Notes under the pieces: model-generated
Told to the model about the DNA's origin: nothing
Database searches by the model: none
The model's input: the letters and a program-made list of their open reading frames with translations, nothing else
Made by a program: the position numbers and the translations under genes
DNA from: UBA12087 sp964370815
GTDB taxonomy: Bacteria; Chloroflexota; Anaerolineae; Anaerolineales; Villigracilaceae
DNA: 64,000 bases
Assembly (NCBI GenBank): GCA_964370815.1
Contig: CAYJKQ010000001.1
Coordinates: forward strand, 1-64,000
Direction of reading: 5' to 3'
Shown: piece after piece, positions 7,678-16,837 of the stretch
Layout of the letters: every line of letters starts with the position of its first letter
Position numbering within the stretch: the stretch's first letter is position 1

Positions 7678-8598
7678 TTACCACTCACCTACCAACTCAA
7701 TTTCCAGCTCAAGTTCAACGCCAAATTTGCTGGCTACTTCTTTCCTGGCGATCTCGATCAGTTCTTTGACATCACTGGCGCTTGATAACCCATGATTTAC
7801 AATGAAATTTGCATGAACAGCACTGATCTCTACATTACCTATCCGTTTACCTTTCAAACCTGCACTTTCGATCAAGCGCCCAGCAAAGTCATCCGGGGGA
7901 TTCTTGAATATTGAGCCCATGCTTGCACCCGGTGGTTGCGTGCTGCGTCTGGTTTTGGAGTTCTGGTCCATTATTTTTCGTATTTCCCGGATAGAACTTT
8001 TATTTACGGAAAGTTCTGCAGATAGAATGACCACTGCCTGATGCTCCCTCTTCAGGATGCTGGATCGGTAGGCATATTCCATTTTCTCAACAGTCCATGT
8101 CTGATATCCATTTCCAGGTTGGATCAAATCAACAGACACCAGGTTACCTGCCATATCTCCGTTGAATGCACCAGCATTCCCGTAAATTGCCCCACCCAGA
8201 CTGCCTGGTACAGTAGCAGCCCATTCCAATCCACCCAATCCCAGCAGGGCGGCTTTCTGAGCAAGATCATTCATGGTTGTGCCAGATTCCGCCCTGAGGT
8301 GAGGGGTTTCAAGATTCTCGTCATATTGAACAGAGCGAGCCCGGTTTATGACCAATAAATCCCTTATCCCTTTATCGCTGACCAGGATATTGGAACCACC
8401 ACCGATAATGATGAATGGAATCTTTCTCTCCCACATGCGCTTGGTTATCTCAGCCAACTCATCCCCTGATCGTGCGATTATGGCTGCATCTGCCGGGCCA
8501 CCAATGCGCGCCGAGGTATAGGCAGACAGGAGGTTGTTTTCCTGTAATCGTTTGCCATAAATCTCTCGAAGGTAAGTAAGATTTTCAGATTTCATCAT
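7678..8598 (-). CDS. murB: UDP-N-acetylenolpyruvoylglucosamine reductase MurB
   Basis: MurB reduces the enolpyruvyl group of UDP-GlcNAc-enolpyruvate with NADPH to form UDP-MurNAc. The 306-residue FAD protein has the PCMH-type FAD-binding motif GGGSNILVSDKGI (about 62-74) and the GNAGAFNGDMA region. It carries the catalytic serine segment GASMGSIFKNP and the C-terminal HANFIVNHG. Length fits the short type II enzymes. It starts with two consecutive ATGs, and an inverted repeat lies just upstream (8610-8635). murA is not in this window. Confidence 0.96.
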   Translation of the reverse strand: MMKSENLTYLREIYGKRLQENNLLSAYTSARIGGPADAAIIARSGDELAEITKRMWERKIPFIIIGGGSNILVSDKGIRDLLVINRARSVQYDENLETPHLRAESGTTMNDLAQKAALLGLGGLEWAATVPGSLGGAIYGNAGAFNGDMAGNLVSVDLIQPGNGYQTWTVEKMEYAYRSSILKREHQAVVILSAELSVNKSSIREIRKIMDQNSKTRRSTQPPGASMGSIFKNPPDDFAGRLIESAGLKGKRIGNVEISAVHANFIVNHGLSSASDVKELIEIARKEVASKFGVELELEIELVGEW

Positions 8599-8609
8599 TC
8601 TCGTTCCAT

Positions 8610-8635
8610 CAGGTGGGAGATCAACTTTCCACCTG
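8610..8635 (-). other. Perfect 7-bp inverted repeat in the murB leader
   Basis: CAGGTGG and CCACCTG flank a 12-base loop, 12 bases before the murB ATG. In RNA this hairpin could affect ribosome access to murB. There is no T-run, so it is not a standard terminator. Confidence 0.5.
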
Positions 8636-8653
8636 AATTAATTGACCAAGGCA

Positions 8654-8848
8654 TTAATTATTTTTTTTGAGGTGGGTTATTAGTTTGGAGACGATCGTTT
8701 CCAGTTCGATCCCGGCTTGGACAACTTCCAAGCCATCCTTAAAGCGATAATCTCTTTTTGGATTTGTAGAGGGAATTTCGCCCAATTCCATCTTTAGAGT
8801 CGGTAATGAAACCATATTAGTTTGGTGAACGATTTTGTTCTCAGACAA
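8654..8848 (-). CDS. Small unknown protein between murC and murB (64 residues)
   Basis: A short frame fills the 240-base gap between murC and murB. It begins at TTG 8848, overlapping the murC stop by a few bases, with GAGG six bases upstream. An ATG at 8815 would give 53 residues. The product is soluble. It has a mixed N-terminal part (MVSLPTLKMELGEIP), a basic patch (NPKRDYRF) and a helical C-terminus ending in HLKKNN. No known domain is visible. Its tight placement suggests real, coupled translation with the mur genes, but it could be the remnant of a longer gene. Confidence 0.5.
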   Translation of the reverse strand: MSENKIVHQTNMVSLPTLKMELGEIPSTNPKRDYRFKDGLEVVQAGIELETIVSKLITHLKKNN

Positions 8849-10241
8849 GGTTTGCCTCGCTTTCCTGAAAATGGTGCAAAACCTGAGTGGTGATCTGGTC
8901 GGCGTCTCCTGCCGAGAGCACCATAAGCACATCTCCATTAGTCAAATGATCGATTAGATAATTGCTCACATCGTTTAATTCTGAGATAAACTGAATGGCA
9001 GAATGTTTCATGGTTTGTACCAACTGGGCAGAAGAGAAATCTTGTTTTGGCTCCCGAGCTGCAAAAACCTCTGTAACGATCACCTGGTCTGCATCCGAAA
9101 AAGATTTGCTGAACTCATTTTGCAGCAGGAGTGTACGCGAATATGTATGAGGTTGCCAGACAACCCAAATTCTGGATCCAGGATAGCGGGATCTGGCTGC
9201 TGATAAAGTAGCCCGGATCTCAGTGGGGTGGTGAGCATAATCGTTGATTATTGTTATGCCATCGGGTTCACCTAATATCTCAAATCGACGCCCGGTACCC
9301 TGGAAATCTCCAAGTGCCAACGCTGCTTGTTCAAGTGATAACTGCAGCATGGAGATCACTGTCAGGACAGCCAGACTATTAAGAACATTATGTGTTCCCG
9401 GAACCTGGAGGTTTACCCGGCAGGTTTGCTTATTGATAATTGCATCGAAACTGAAACCGCTATTAGGAACACTTACAAGATTGGTCGCCTTTGAAAAGAA
9501 TTCAACTTCAGGACTTTGGTCTGAATCCCCTTCGATGCCATAGGTGATCGTGTTGATCTGTTTTTCCCGGGCATATGAGATCAGATTGGTTGTCCCGACA
9601 TTCTGCTCACAAATTACCAATATTCCCGTACCTGGGAGAAGATTCACGAATTCTTCAAAAGCAGTGGAAAAACTCTCAGGAGTAGGATAGCAGTCTGGAT
9701 GGTCGTGTTCAACATTTGTAATGACCTCAAGCATGGGTTTTAATCCCAGGAACATACGATCATATTCATCAGCCTCGATAACGAAATGAGGTCCTTTTCC
9801 TGCCCGTGCGTTTACACCGAGATTATTTATCATTCCGCCAACGATGAAGGATGGTTTCTGCAATAGTGCACTCAAAACCCAAGCCAACATGGCTGTTGTT
9901 GTCGTTTTTCCGTGAGTGCCGGCTATCGCGATCCCATATTTGCCATCCATGAGTTTCCCAAGAAAATCAGCCCGTTTAAGAACTGGAATACCAGCTTCTC
10001 GAGCGGCGATGACTTCAGGGTTATCATCCGAGATGGCTGAAGAACGTACCACCAAGTTGGCTCCTGAAATATTTGAGGCTTGATGCCCGATCATAATATC
10101 TGCACCCAGGAGACGCAGGGCTGCCAGAAAGGAACTATTGGCGCGATCCGATCCGCTCACCGCATATCCCATTTCCAGGAGGAGTCGGGCGATGGCTGAA
10201 AGTCCACTTCCGCCGATACCAATTAAGTGAATATGATCCAT
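8841..10241 (-). CDS. murC: UDP-N-acetylmuramate--L-alanine ligase MurC
   Basis: MurC adds L-alanine to UDP-MurNAc, the first peptide-stem step, in the cytoplasm. The 466-residue product has the N-terminal nucleotide-binding GIGGSGLSAIARLLLEMGY (about 8-26), the ATP-binding P-loop GTHGKTTTTAM (about 112-122) and the Mur ligase motifs EADEYDRMF and NDYAHHPTEI. It starts two bases after the stop of the CvpA-like gene upstream. All three Mur ligase domains are complete. Confidence 0.97.
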   Translation of the reverse strand: MDHIHLIGIGGSGLSAIARLLLEMGYAVSGSDRANSSFLAALRLLGADIMIGHQASNISGANLVVRSSAISDDNPEVIAAREAGIPVLKRADFLGKLMDGKYGIAIAGTHGKTTTTAMLAWVLSALLQKPSFIVGGMINNLGVNARAGKGPHFVIEADEYDRMFLGLKPMLEVITNVEHDHPDCYPTPESFSTAFEEFVNLLPGTGILVICEQNVGTTNLISYAREKQINTITYGIEGDSDQSPEVEFFSKATNLVSVPNSGFSFDAIINKQTCRVNLQVPGTHNVLNSLAVLTVISMLQLSLEQAALALGDFQGTGRRFEILGEPDGITIINDYAHHPTEIRATLSAARSRYPGSRIWVVWQPHTYSRTLLLQNEFSKSFSDADQVIVTEVFAAREPKQDFSSAQLVQTMKHSAIQFISELNDVSNYLIDHLTNGDVLMVLSAGDADQITTQVLHHFQESEANLV

Positions 10242-10243
10242 GG

Positions 10244-10780
10244 TCAGATGAACACCACCAGAACAAAAACGAATGCGATCACGACAGCAAAATAAATTGC
10301 AGGGACACTGAGAATACTCGGTGGCAAATAAGCGATAATTTTATTGACAGCATCGATGATCTCAGGAACACCTGTTTTTAACGGGTCAGTGATCATGTCG
10401 AAGGGATAGTGGGCTTCAACCATGAAAAACCACAGGGTTCCAGCGATAAAATATCCGTTTATTCCACCCAGGAAGATGCCTAGCAATGCATCTTGGATTC
10501 GTTCGCGAGTAAATTTCTCAGCAATTTTTGGAATTTTGGGAGTTTGGTATCCAAAGAACACCAGAATTACCAAAATTGATGTGCGGATCCAGAACATATC
10601 TGTGCTTTCTTTCGCTACAACGTCTCGAACGAAAGGTATATAATTTTGCAATAATGTGATGAAAGTAAGAGCAAGGATGGCACTAAATGTGACCAGCAAT
10701 TCCTTGGCCCAACCACGCATGGCGCCAATAATGCTGAAAAGAATTACATACATCCAGAAAACGAATATCAGGCTAACCAC
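10244..10780 (-). CDS. CvpA-like membrane protein inside the dcw cluster
   Basis: The 178-residue product is a small integral membrane protein. Four or five helices are predicted: about 3-20, 26-47, 65-80, 100-122 and 155-177. The RGWAKELL motif after the first helix and the GINGYFIAGTLWF segment resemble the CvpA/colicin V production family. That family's biochemical role is unclear, with links to envelope integrity. The last 30 residues are almost entirely hydrophobic. It lies between murG and murC with gaps of four and two bases, so it is co-translated with wall-synthesis genes. Assignment to CvpA is by pattern only. Confidence 0.7.
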   Translation of the reverse strand: MVSLIFVFWMYVILFSIIGAMRGWAKELLVTFSAILALTFITLLQNYIPFVRDVVAKESTDMFWIRTSILVILVFFGYQTPKIPKIAEKFTRERIQDALLGIFLGGINGYFIAGTLWFFMVEAHYPFDMITDPLKTGVPEIIDAVNKIIAYLPPSILSVPAIYFAVVIAFVFVLVVFI

Positions 10781-10784
10781 AAAA

Positions 10785-11873
10785 TCAACTCCTCTCTCCA
10801 GCCAACATAAATAATTGTTGACCGATCAGCGCAGCTGCCTGCGGATGAAAAAGACTCTGCATAGACTTGCGCATTGCCTTTAACTGGGCGGGGTTCTCCA
10901 GATAATTCTTTATTGTCGGGACTAATTCTGTCCCTAATTGCGAATCCTTTAAAATGATGGCTGCTCCCTGGCTGGCCAGATGCTCAGCATTCACGCTTTG
11001 ATAACGCCATGCATAAGGGTAAGGGACAAGAATTGCCGCCAGGGCATGGAGAGGAAATTCGCCCAAAATGGAAGCGCCGGATCGAGAAATAACCAGGTCT
11101 GCTGAAGCAAGGGCTGCTCCCATTTCTTCATGAAGGTACGGGAAGGCATGATAACGGGTGGATTGATCTGCAGTCAATAATAGTAATTTTTCATTCACTG
11201 AGGGCCAATCCAATTCACCACTGATGTGTATGATCTGTGCAATATTCAGAAGTTCAGGTAAGTGTTCAAGGATAACTTTATTGATGGAACGTGCTCCTTT
11301 ACTGCCTCCGAACACCAACAGGACTGGTAAATCTTCGATCAAATTGAAATGTTTACGGGCTGAAACTGGTTCCCACTTTGCCAATTCAAGCCGGGTAGGG
11401 TATCCCGTAACGATCACTTTTGCTTTCTTTGAAAAATATAGCCGTGATTCATTTGCGGATACAGCGATGGTATTTGCAAATCTTGCTATAGTTTTAATGG
11501 CCATTCCAGGTTCAATGTCAGGAACGAAAAGCAATGAGGGTATGCTTCCTGCAGCCAGAGCTACTGGGATGGCAATAAAACCACCCGTGAATAAAATGAC
11601 ATCCGGTTTAAACCTGTCCAGAATGCGCCTGGAGGTAAAAAAGCCTTTCACAAGAAGTGCCAGGTTGCGGGGCATACGTTTCAGTCCTACTCCATGAAAT
11701 CCGGCAGCCGGAATGGTCTCGAAGGAGATACCGACGCGTTGAACCAGGGTGGATTCCATGCCACCCTTTACGCCGACCCATAGGACTTCGACGTTATCTG
11801 TCATTGCTTGCAGTACGGCGAGGGCGGGATACACGCCTCCGCCCGTCCCGCCCGCGCAAATCAACAGACGCAC
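10785..11873 (-). CDS. murG: UDP-GlcNAc:lipid I transferase MurG
   Basis: MurG transfers GlcNAc to lipid I on the inner face of the membrane, making lipid II. I place the start at GTG 11873 (VRLLICAGGTGGGVYPAL), which has a perfect GGAGG seven bases upstream. A TTG ten codons earlier would place that GGAGG inside the gene. The 362-residue GT28 product shows the glycine-rich CAGGTGGGVYPA loop at the N-terminus, the VFGGSKGARSIN nucleotide-sugar motif and the SRSGASILGEF region. It overlaps the end of ftsW by 80 bases. Confidence 0.95.
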   Translation of the reverse strand: MRLLICAGGTGGGVYPALAVLQAMTDNVEVLWVGVKGGMESTLVQRVGISFETIPAAGFHGVGLKRMPRNLALLVKGFFTSRRILDRFKPDVILFTGGFIAIPVALAAGSIPSLLFVPDIEPGMAIKTIARFANTIAVSANESRLYFSKKAKVIVTGYPTRLELAKWEPVSARKHFNLIEDLPVLLVFGGSKGARSINKVILEHLPELLNIAQIIHISGELDWPSVNEKLLLLTADQSTRYHAFPYLHEEMGAALASADLVISRSGASILGEFPLHALAAILVPYPYAWRYQSVNAEHLASQGAAIILKDSQLGTELVPTIKNYLENPAQLKAMRKSMQSLFHPQAAALIGQQLFMLAGERS

Positions 11874-13050
11874 TATAGGACCTCCGTTCGTAATCTTGAG
11901 CAATCTGATGACCAGACTGCCGGGAAATATTTAAGAGTATGCCAATACCTGCCAGCAAGGTCACGAGGCTTGAACCACCGTGACTGATAAAGGGCAGGGC
12001 TACACCCGCAAAAGGAAGGATGCCAACCATCGCTCCCATGTTGATGGCTGCTTCGATTATGATCCAAAATGTCAGACCTGCAGCCAAGAGGGAACCCAAC
12101 ATATCTGGTGCATTTTTGGAGATTCTCATACCGCGCCAGAGAATGATCCCATACAGACCGATCAGACATATTGCTCCAAACAGACCGGTTTCTTCCACTA
12201 AAACTGCAAAGATACTATCGGAGTGAGGCAGGGACAAACCTGTATATTTGGAGTTAGACAACCCCAAACCAACACCAAAGAACTTGCCGTTCACAATGGC
12301 TCCCAGAGATTGGCGGAGTTGAGGGATTGCTTGTGTTGGATCGCGCAGGAAATCGAGATACGGCAAGATCCTGTCTTGACCGGTAGGGCTTACCTTCACC
12401 AAGATGCTGGCACAAACAGCAGCCAGCAATCCTATAACCACTATCTGTTTTAGGTCACCATCGGCTAAAAAGAAAAGCAAAGTTCCCATAATAACGATAG
12501 TGAAGGTGGCGCTTAAATCTGGCTGTAATAGAATTAAACCGCTTATCAAACCCAATATGACTGATAGAGGAATTAAACCCAAAGTAAAGACATGAAGAGT
12601 GTCTTTCTTGCGATATAACCATACCGATAAATAGATAATGGTGGCAATCTTGGCCAACTCAGATGGCTGAATGGATCCACCTAAAAAGGCTCTAACAGCA
12701 CCATTCATTTCTTCACCCCCGATCAAGACCGCAACAAGGCTGCCAATGGTGATAAGGATTAGAGGTACTGCTAATCTTTGATAATGATGGTAATCTACCA
12801 ATGTCAACAACGCTGCGAAAGCCGAACCCAGGAAAAGCCAGATAACCTGCCTTGTAAACAGATAACTCGGTATTTGTTTCATAACCACCACAGAATAATC
12901 CGTGCTGGCTGAGTAAACCATAAGTAAACCGAAACCAGCCAGAGGGATCATGGCGACAAACAGAACCAGATCTATTCCTGCCAGGTCTATAAGGTGGGAC
13001 TTTCCCGACTGTTGACGGGGTAATTTCTTTACGAAAGTTCCTGAACCCAT
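11794..13050 (-). CDS. ftsW: Septal peptidoglycan polymerase FtsW (SEDS)
   Basis: FtsW is the SEDS-family glycosyltransferase that polymerises lipid II at the septum together with FtsI. The 418-residue product has about ten membrane helices. The family motifs GLGLSNSKYTGLSLPHSDS and the C-terminal GVALPFISHGGSSL are present. A hydrophilic tail of about 45 residues (many Arg and Ser) extends past the last helix and is encoded in the region that overlaps murG. It overlaps the end of murD by 22 bases. Confidence 0.95.
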   Translation of the reverse strand: MGSGTFVKKLPRQQSGKSHLIDLAGIDLVLFVAMIPLAGFGLLMVYSASTDYSVVVMKQIPSYLFTRQVIWLFLGSAFAALLTLVDYHHYQRLAVPLILITIGSLVAVLIGGEEMNGAVRAFLGGSIQPSELAKIATIIYLSVWLYRKKDTLHVFTLGLIPLSVILGLISGLILLQPDLSATFTIVIMGTLLFFLADGDLKQIVVIGLLAAVCASILVKVSPTGQDRILPYLDFLRDPTQAIPQLRQSLGAIVNGKFFGVGLGLSNSKYTGLSLPHSDSIFAVLVEETGLFGAICLIGLYGIILWRGMRISKNAPDMLGSLLAAGLTFWIIIEAAINMGAMVGILPFAGVALPFISHGGSSLVTLLAGIGILLNISRQSGHQIAQDYERRSYSASVDLRGRDGRRRVSRPRRTASNDR

Positions 13051-14417
13051 TGTTGGAACCTTTCTCCGCGCTCTTCAAAGTCACGGAATTCATCGAAACT
13101 GGTGCCACCCGGCGAGAGTAACACCACATCTCCTGGTTGCACCAGGGAGGCGGCTTTTTCTACGGCATCTTTCAAATTTAAGCAGCAATATAAAGAGTAA
13201 TGACGCATTTTCCTGGGCAGGTGAACAAGAGCCTTTTCTATGATCTCAGCTGCTTCTCCAAATAGAACTACTTGTCGAACACGTTCCTGGATGAGATCCG
13301 CTAAAGAATCCCAATGCAAGTCTTTATCCCTGCCACCTAAAAGCAAAACGATGGGTTGATCAAATGAGCGGATGGCAGCCATGCTTCTCTCGGGTGTTGT
13401 AGCAATCGAGTCGTTGTACCAATCTGTACCACGCCAAGTGCGTACAAATTCCAATCGGTGAGCAACTCCTCGGAATTCTTGCACACCAGCCACGATATCT
13501 TCTTCCTTGATCCCTGCCGTTATAGCGATCAAACTTGCCGCCATAACATTAAGCTGGTTATGTACTCCACGCAGATTTACAATCGATTGATCGAATAAAA
13601 CCTTCTCCTCTGTCTTGCTGCGTAAAATGTATTTACCATCGAAAACATATATACCAAAAGCTGTATCATCCATCTTTGAAAACCCAAATGAAAATAGTTG
13701 TCCATGAACCTTGCTCTTTAATTTCCAGGCACCAGGATCATCACGTCCCAATATGGAGGTGCTATTATGATCCTGAAATTCGATAAGACGTGATTTGACT
13801 GCTGTATAAGCCTGCATGGTCTTATGCCGATCCAAGTGATTTGGTGTGATATTTAGTACTGCAGCAATATCAGTTGATCGATCCATTTGTTCAAGCTGAA
13901 AACTTGATATCTCGAGAATAGCCAGATCATCAGGATTCATCTTATCAATATGATTCAGCAAAGGATCCCCCAAGTTACCACCTACCCAAACCTGATTTGA
14001 TGTCCCATTAAGTGGCTTGTGGGCAATCTGTCCGACCAGGGAGGTGGTTGTTGTTTTTCCTGCTGAACCGGTGATCCCAATCGTGCGGCAGGGAACATCT
14101 TGCATGAAGATTTGGGTATCATTGATCAAGGAGATACCCCGTTTAATCGCTTCGACAATTATTGGCAGGGAAAGAGGGATACCACCTGAAATACAAATAA
14201 AATCAGTTTTATCCAACAACTCAAGTGGATGACTTCCTAAAACCCATTGGATGGATATGTCCTCCAATGCAGCTTTAGCGTTTACCAGTTCTTTCAAGGA
14301 CCGGTGATCATTAATGGTCACATGAGCGCCACGCCGGAATAGAAAACGTGCAGCAGCCAGCCCCTGTCGAGCAGCACCCAAGACAACGATCCGTTTTCCA
14401 TTCCAATTCTTTTTCAT
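13029..14417 (-). CDS. murD: UDP-N-acetylmuramoyl-L-alanine--D-glutamate ligase MurD
   Basis: MurD adds D-glutamate to UDP-MurNAc-L-Ala. The start is set at ATG 14417 (MKKNWNGKRIVVLG), just after the mraY stop; a TTG two codons earlier is possible. The 462-residue protein has the N-terminal Rossmann-like GAARQGLAAARF, the P-loop GITGSAGKTTTTSLVG (about 115-130), the NHLDRH motif in the central domain and the C-terminal LLLGGRDKD and LSPGGTSFDEF motifs. It is complete and typical in length. Confidence 0.96.
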   Translation of the reverse strand: MKKNWNGKRIVVLGAARQGLAAARFLFRRGAHVTINDHRSLKELVNAKAALEDISIQWVLGSHPLELLDKTDFICISGGIPLSLPIIVEAIKRGISLINDTQIFMQDVPCRTIGITGSAGKTTTTSLVGQIAHKPLNGTSNQVWVGGNLGDPLLNHIDKMNPDDLAILEISSFQLEQMDRSTDIAAVLNITPNHLDRHKTMQAYTAVKSRLIEFQDHNSTSILGRDDPGAWKLKSKVHGQLFSFGFSKMDDTAFGIYVFDGKYILRSKTEEKVLFDQSIVNLRGVHNQLNVMAASLIAITAGIKEEDIVAGVQEFRGVAHRLEFVRTWRGTDWYNDSIATTPERSMAAIRSFDQPIVLLLGGRDKDLHWDSLADLIQERVRQVVLFGEAAEIIEKALVHLPRKMRHYSLYCCLNLKDAVEKAASLVQPGDVVLLSPGGTSFDEFRDFEERGERFQQWVQELS

Positions 14418-14419
14418 AA

Positions 14420-15412
14420 TCAAACCAATGCCAATCCTATGCCCAGCATGGCACTCAAGAGTCCTATCAGCCAGAAACGCTGGACGATCTGAGTCTCACT
14501 CCATCCTGATAATTCATAATGAAGGTGAATAGGAGTCATTTTGAAGAAACGCCGCCCCTTTGTGATCTTGAAATAAGAAACCTGGATAATGACGCTAAAT
14601 AATTCACTGACCGGGATAATGGCGATGAGTGGCAATATGATCCAATGACCGGTCATAAATGCAACTACAGCCAGAGAAGCACCGAGTGAAAGTGAACCAG
14701 TGTCTCCCATGATCAATTCTGCCGGGTGCACATTGAACCAGAGGAACCCGAATAGTGCGCCAACCATAATAAAACAAAACCTCGCCAGGAATATTTGCCC
14801 CTGCATCAACGACAATCCACCGAATGCGGCAAATGCTGTTGCAGAAATTAAACCAGCCAGACCATCCAATCCATCTGTAAAATTTACTGCATTGGACATT
14901 CCAGCAATAATGATCGTTGCAATAGGGACATACCAGATACCCAGGCTAATCTCTCCCGGAATGCCGGGCAGATACAATTCTGGAGCATCCAAGCCGTAAC
15001 GGATGACGATGGATAAAATAACAGCCAGGATGATCTGCACAAAAAACTTGGTGCGAGAACGCATGCCTTCCCCTTTTCGGTTACGGTTCAACCCCTGCCA
15101 ATCATCCACTGCTCCAAGCAACCCGAAAGCCAGCATGGCAAACAAAGGTACAAGTAGGGAACTACCGAAAAAATTCAGTCCGATCACAGAAACAGCATTT
15201 AACAGGATGGTTAACATAGCAACAGGAACAATGATCATAATTCCCCCCATTGTGGGGGTTCCCATTTTGTTAAAATGCCCGCTCGGTTCTTCGATCCGTA
15301 TTATTTTTCCCATTTTAAAATGTCGCAAGATCCTCAAAAGTGGTCCACCCCAAATGACCGTCATCATAAAACTTAAACCTGCCAATGCAAGTACAAGAGA
15401 TGATGGTTTCAT
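14420..15412 (-). CDS. mraY: Phospho-MurNAc-pentapeptide transferase MraY
   Basis: MraY transfers phospho-MurNAc-pentapeptide to undecaprenyl phosphate, making lipid I. The 330-residue product has about ten membrane helices. It carries the polyprenyl-phosphate transferase motifs: GTPTMGG near 52-58, the DD-containing GAVDDWQGLNRN, NFTDGLDGL and the C-terminal TPIHLHYEL. The ATG overlaps the murF stop by four bases. It sits in the usual murF-mraY-murD order. Confidence 0.97.
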   Translation of the reverse strand: MKPSSLVLALAGLSFMMTVIWGGPLLRILRHFKMGKIIRIEEPSGHFNKMGTPTMGGIMIIVPVAMLTILLNAVSVIGLNFFGSSLLVPLFAMLAFGLLGAVDDWQGLNRNRKGEGMRSRTKFFVQIILAVILSIVIRYGLDAPELYLPGIPGEISLGIWYVPIATIIIAGMSNAVNFTDGLDGLAGLISATAFAAFGGLSLMQGQIFLARFCFIMVGALFGFLWFNVHPAELIMGDTGSLSLGASLAVVAFMTGHWIILPLIAIIPVSELFSVIIQVSYFKITKGRRFFKMTPIHLHYELSGWSETQIVQRFWLIGLLSAMLGIGLALV

Positions 15413-16830
15413 GCGGATTTCTCCAGGGCAGAAACGATACGATCCATACGAACTCCATGAGAACCTTTTACGAGAACAACGTCTTTGGATGTAAGAAAAT
15501 TTCTTAAGAATTGGATGACATCTTCATTGTTATCAAATTCATGAATTCTAGTAGTTTTCATACCTGCCTGCCGCGCTGCCTGGGCTATGATGTGACTTCT
15601 TTCTCCAACAGTAATCAGGTGGTCAGAAACCTGTGCTGCCCGTACCCCAACCATTTCATGACCCTGTTTTTCATATTGACCAAGTTCCAGCATATCTCCA
15701 ATTACAGCCAGTTTGCGACCATCCAGATCAGCCAGAAGATTTAACGCTGAAAGTGATGATTCTGGGGAAGCGTTGTAGGTATCATCCAGCATCAGCGCTC
15801 CACCTTCACTACGAACTGCAACCAATCGAAGTTGGGCATGCCCGGAATTTAAGCCATCAATGATTTCCTGCCAGGTAAGTCCTTCTACAAGACCAACTGC
15901 TGCTGCACGCAAGGCAGTATGAACCGAATGTTGTCCGATCATGGGCACTTTTATGAAAAGTGTTTCATTTTGATAATGCAACCGGAACTGGATGCCTTCC
16001 AGACCCAGGCTTTCTATCTGATCAGCCCACAGATCAGCAGCCGGGTTGAGACCGTAGAAAAAAATGCGTGCTGAGGTCTTATCTGACATAACTCTCACCA
16101 GAGGATCATCGTAGTTAAGAATGGCTACTCCTTCTGGAGCGGATGGGAGTGCTTGAACAAGCTCTGATTTTCCAGCAGCTATGGCAGCCTGGGAACCGGC
16201 TCTCTCGGCGTGTACCGTTCCAATATTGGTTACGACTCCAATGTGAGGCAGGGCAATGTCGCACAATAAAGCAATTTCACCTGGAACATAAAATCCCATC
16301 TCCAGGACAGCTCGCTCATAACCACTCCCAAGTTTCAAAATGGTGAGAGGCAACCCGATCTCATTATTCAAATTCCCGGGGCTTTTTAATGTTCGATAGC
16401 GTTCAGACAATACTTCTGCAATGATTTCTTTTGAGGTTGACTTTCCAACGCTGCCCGTGATACCCACCACACGGATATCCAGTTTGCGCCTCCAAAAGCG
16501 AGCGATCTTTTGCAATGCAACCAGTGTGTTATCGACCCGCAGGCAGAAGGGAGTGTCAATTTTTATTATCGAGTCTCCATTTGATAATTTGCGGAGATCA
16601 ATACAATTTAGATCACTGGAGATCTCATGTTCAATTAATGCTAATGAAGCGCCTTGATTAAATGCGTCCTGGATAAAGTCATGTCCATCTACACGCTCAC
16701 CCTGGATGGCAACAAACAAACACCCTGGTGTAACCTGACGTGAATCGATAACTGCCTCAGTGATGACCGGCAAAGTCATCGCAGGGCGGTTATTCGAGAG
16801 GGCTTCAAATACATCTGCAAGAGTCAGCAC
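15409..16830 (-). CDS. murF: UDP-MurNAc-tripeptide--D-Ala-D-Ala ligase MurF
   Basis: MurF adds the D-Ala-D-Ala dipeptide to the UDP-MurNAc tripeptide. I place the start at GTG 16830 (VLTLADVFEAL), eight bases after the ftsI stop and with GAGG five bases upstream. The frame stays open for another 290 bases upstream, but that stretch lies wholly inside ftsI and shows no MurF sequence. The 473-residue product has a MurE/F-type N-terminal domain (IDSRQVTPGCLFVAIQG), the P-loop GITGSVGKST and the C-terminal DDTYNASPES motif. Length fits the family. Confidence 0.95.
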   Translation of the reverse strand: MLTLADVFEALSNNRPAMTLPVITEAVIDSRQVTPGCLFVAIQGERVDGHDFIQDAFNQGASLALIEHEISSDLNCIDLRKLSNGDSIIKIDTPFCLRVDNTLVALQKIARFWRRKLDIRVVGITGSVGKSTSKEIIAEVLSERYRTLKSPGNLNNEIGLPLTILKLGSGYERAVLEMGFYVPGEIALLCDIALPHIGVVTNIGTVHAERAGSQAAIAAGKSELVQALPSAPEGVAILNYDDPLVRVMSDKTSARIFFYGLNPAADLWADQIESLGLEGIQFRLHYQNETLFIKVPMIGQHSVHTALRAAAVGLVEGLTWQEIIDGLNSGHAQLRLVAVRSEGGALMLDDTYNASPESSLSALNLLADLDGRKLAVIGDMLELGQYEKQGHEMVGVRAAQVSDHLITVGERSHIIAQAARQAGMKTTRIHEFDNNEDVIQFLRNFLTSKDVVLVKGSHGVRMDRIVSALEKSA

Positions 16831-16837
16831 ACATTCC

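Noticed and set aside
11874..11903. Upstream TTG start for murG
   Set aside because: It would place the perfect GGAGG inside the gene; the GTG at 11873 uses that site at ideal spacing.
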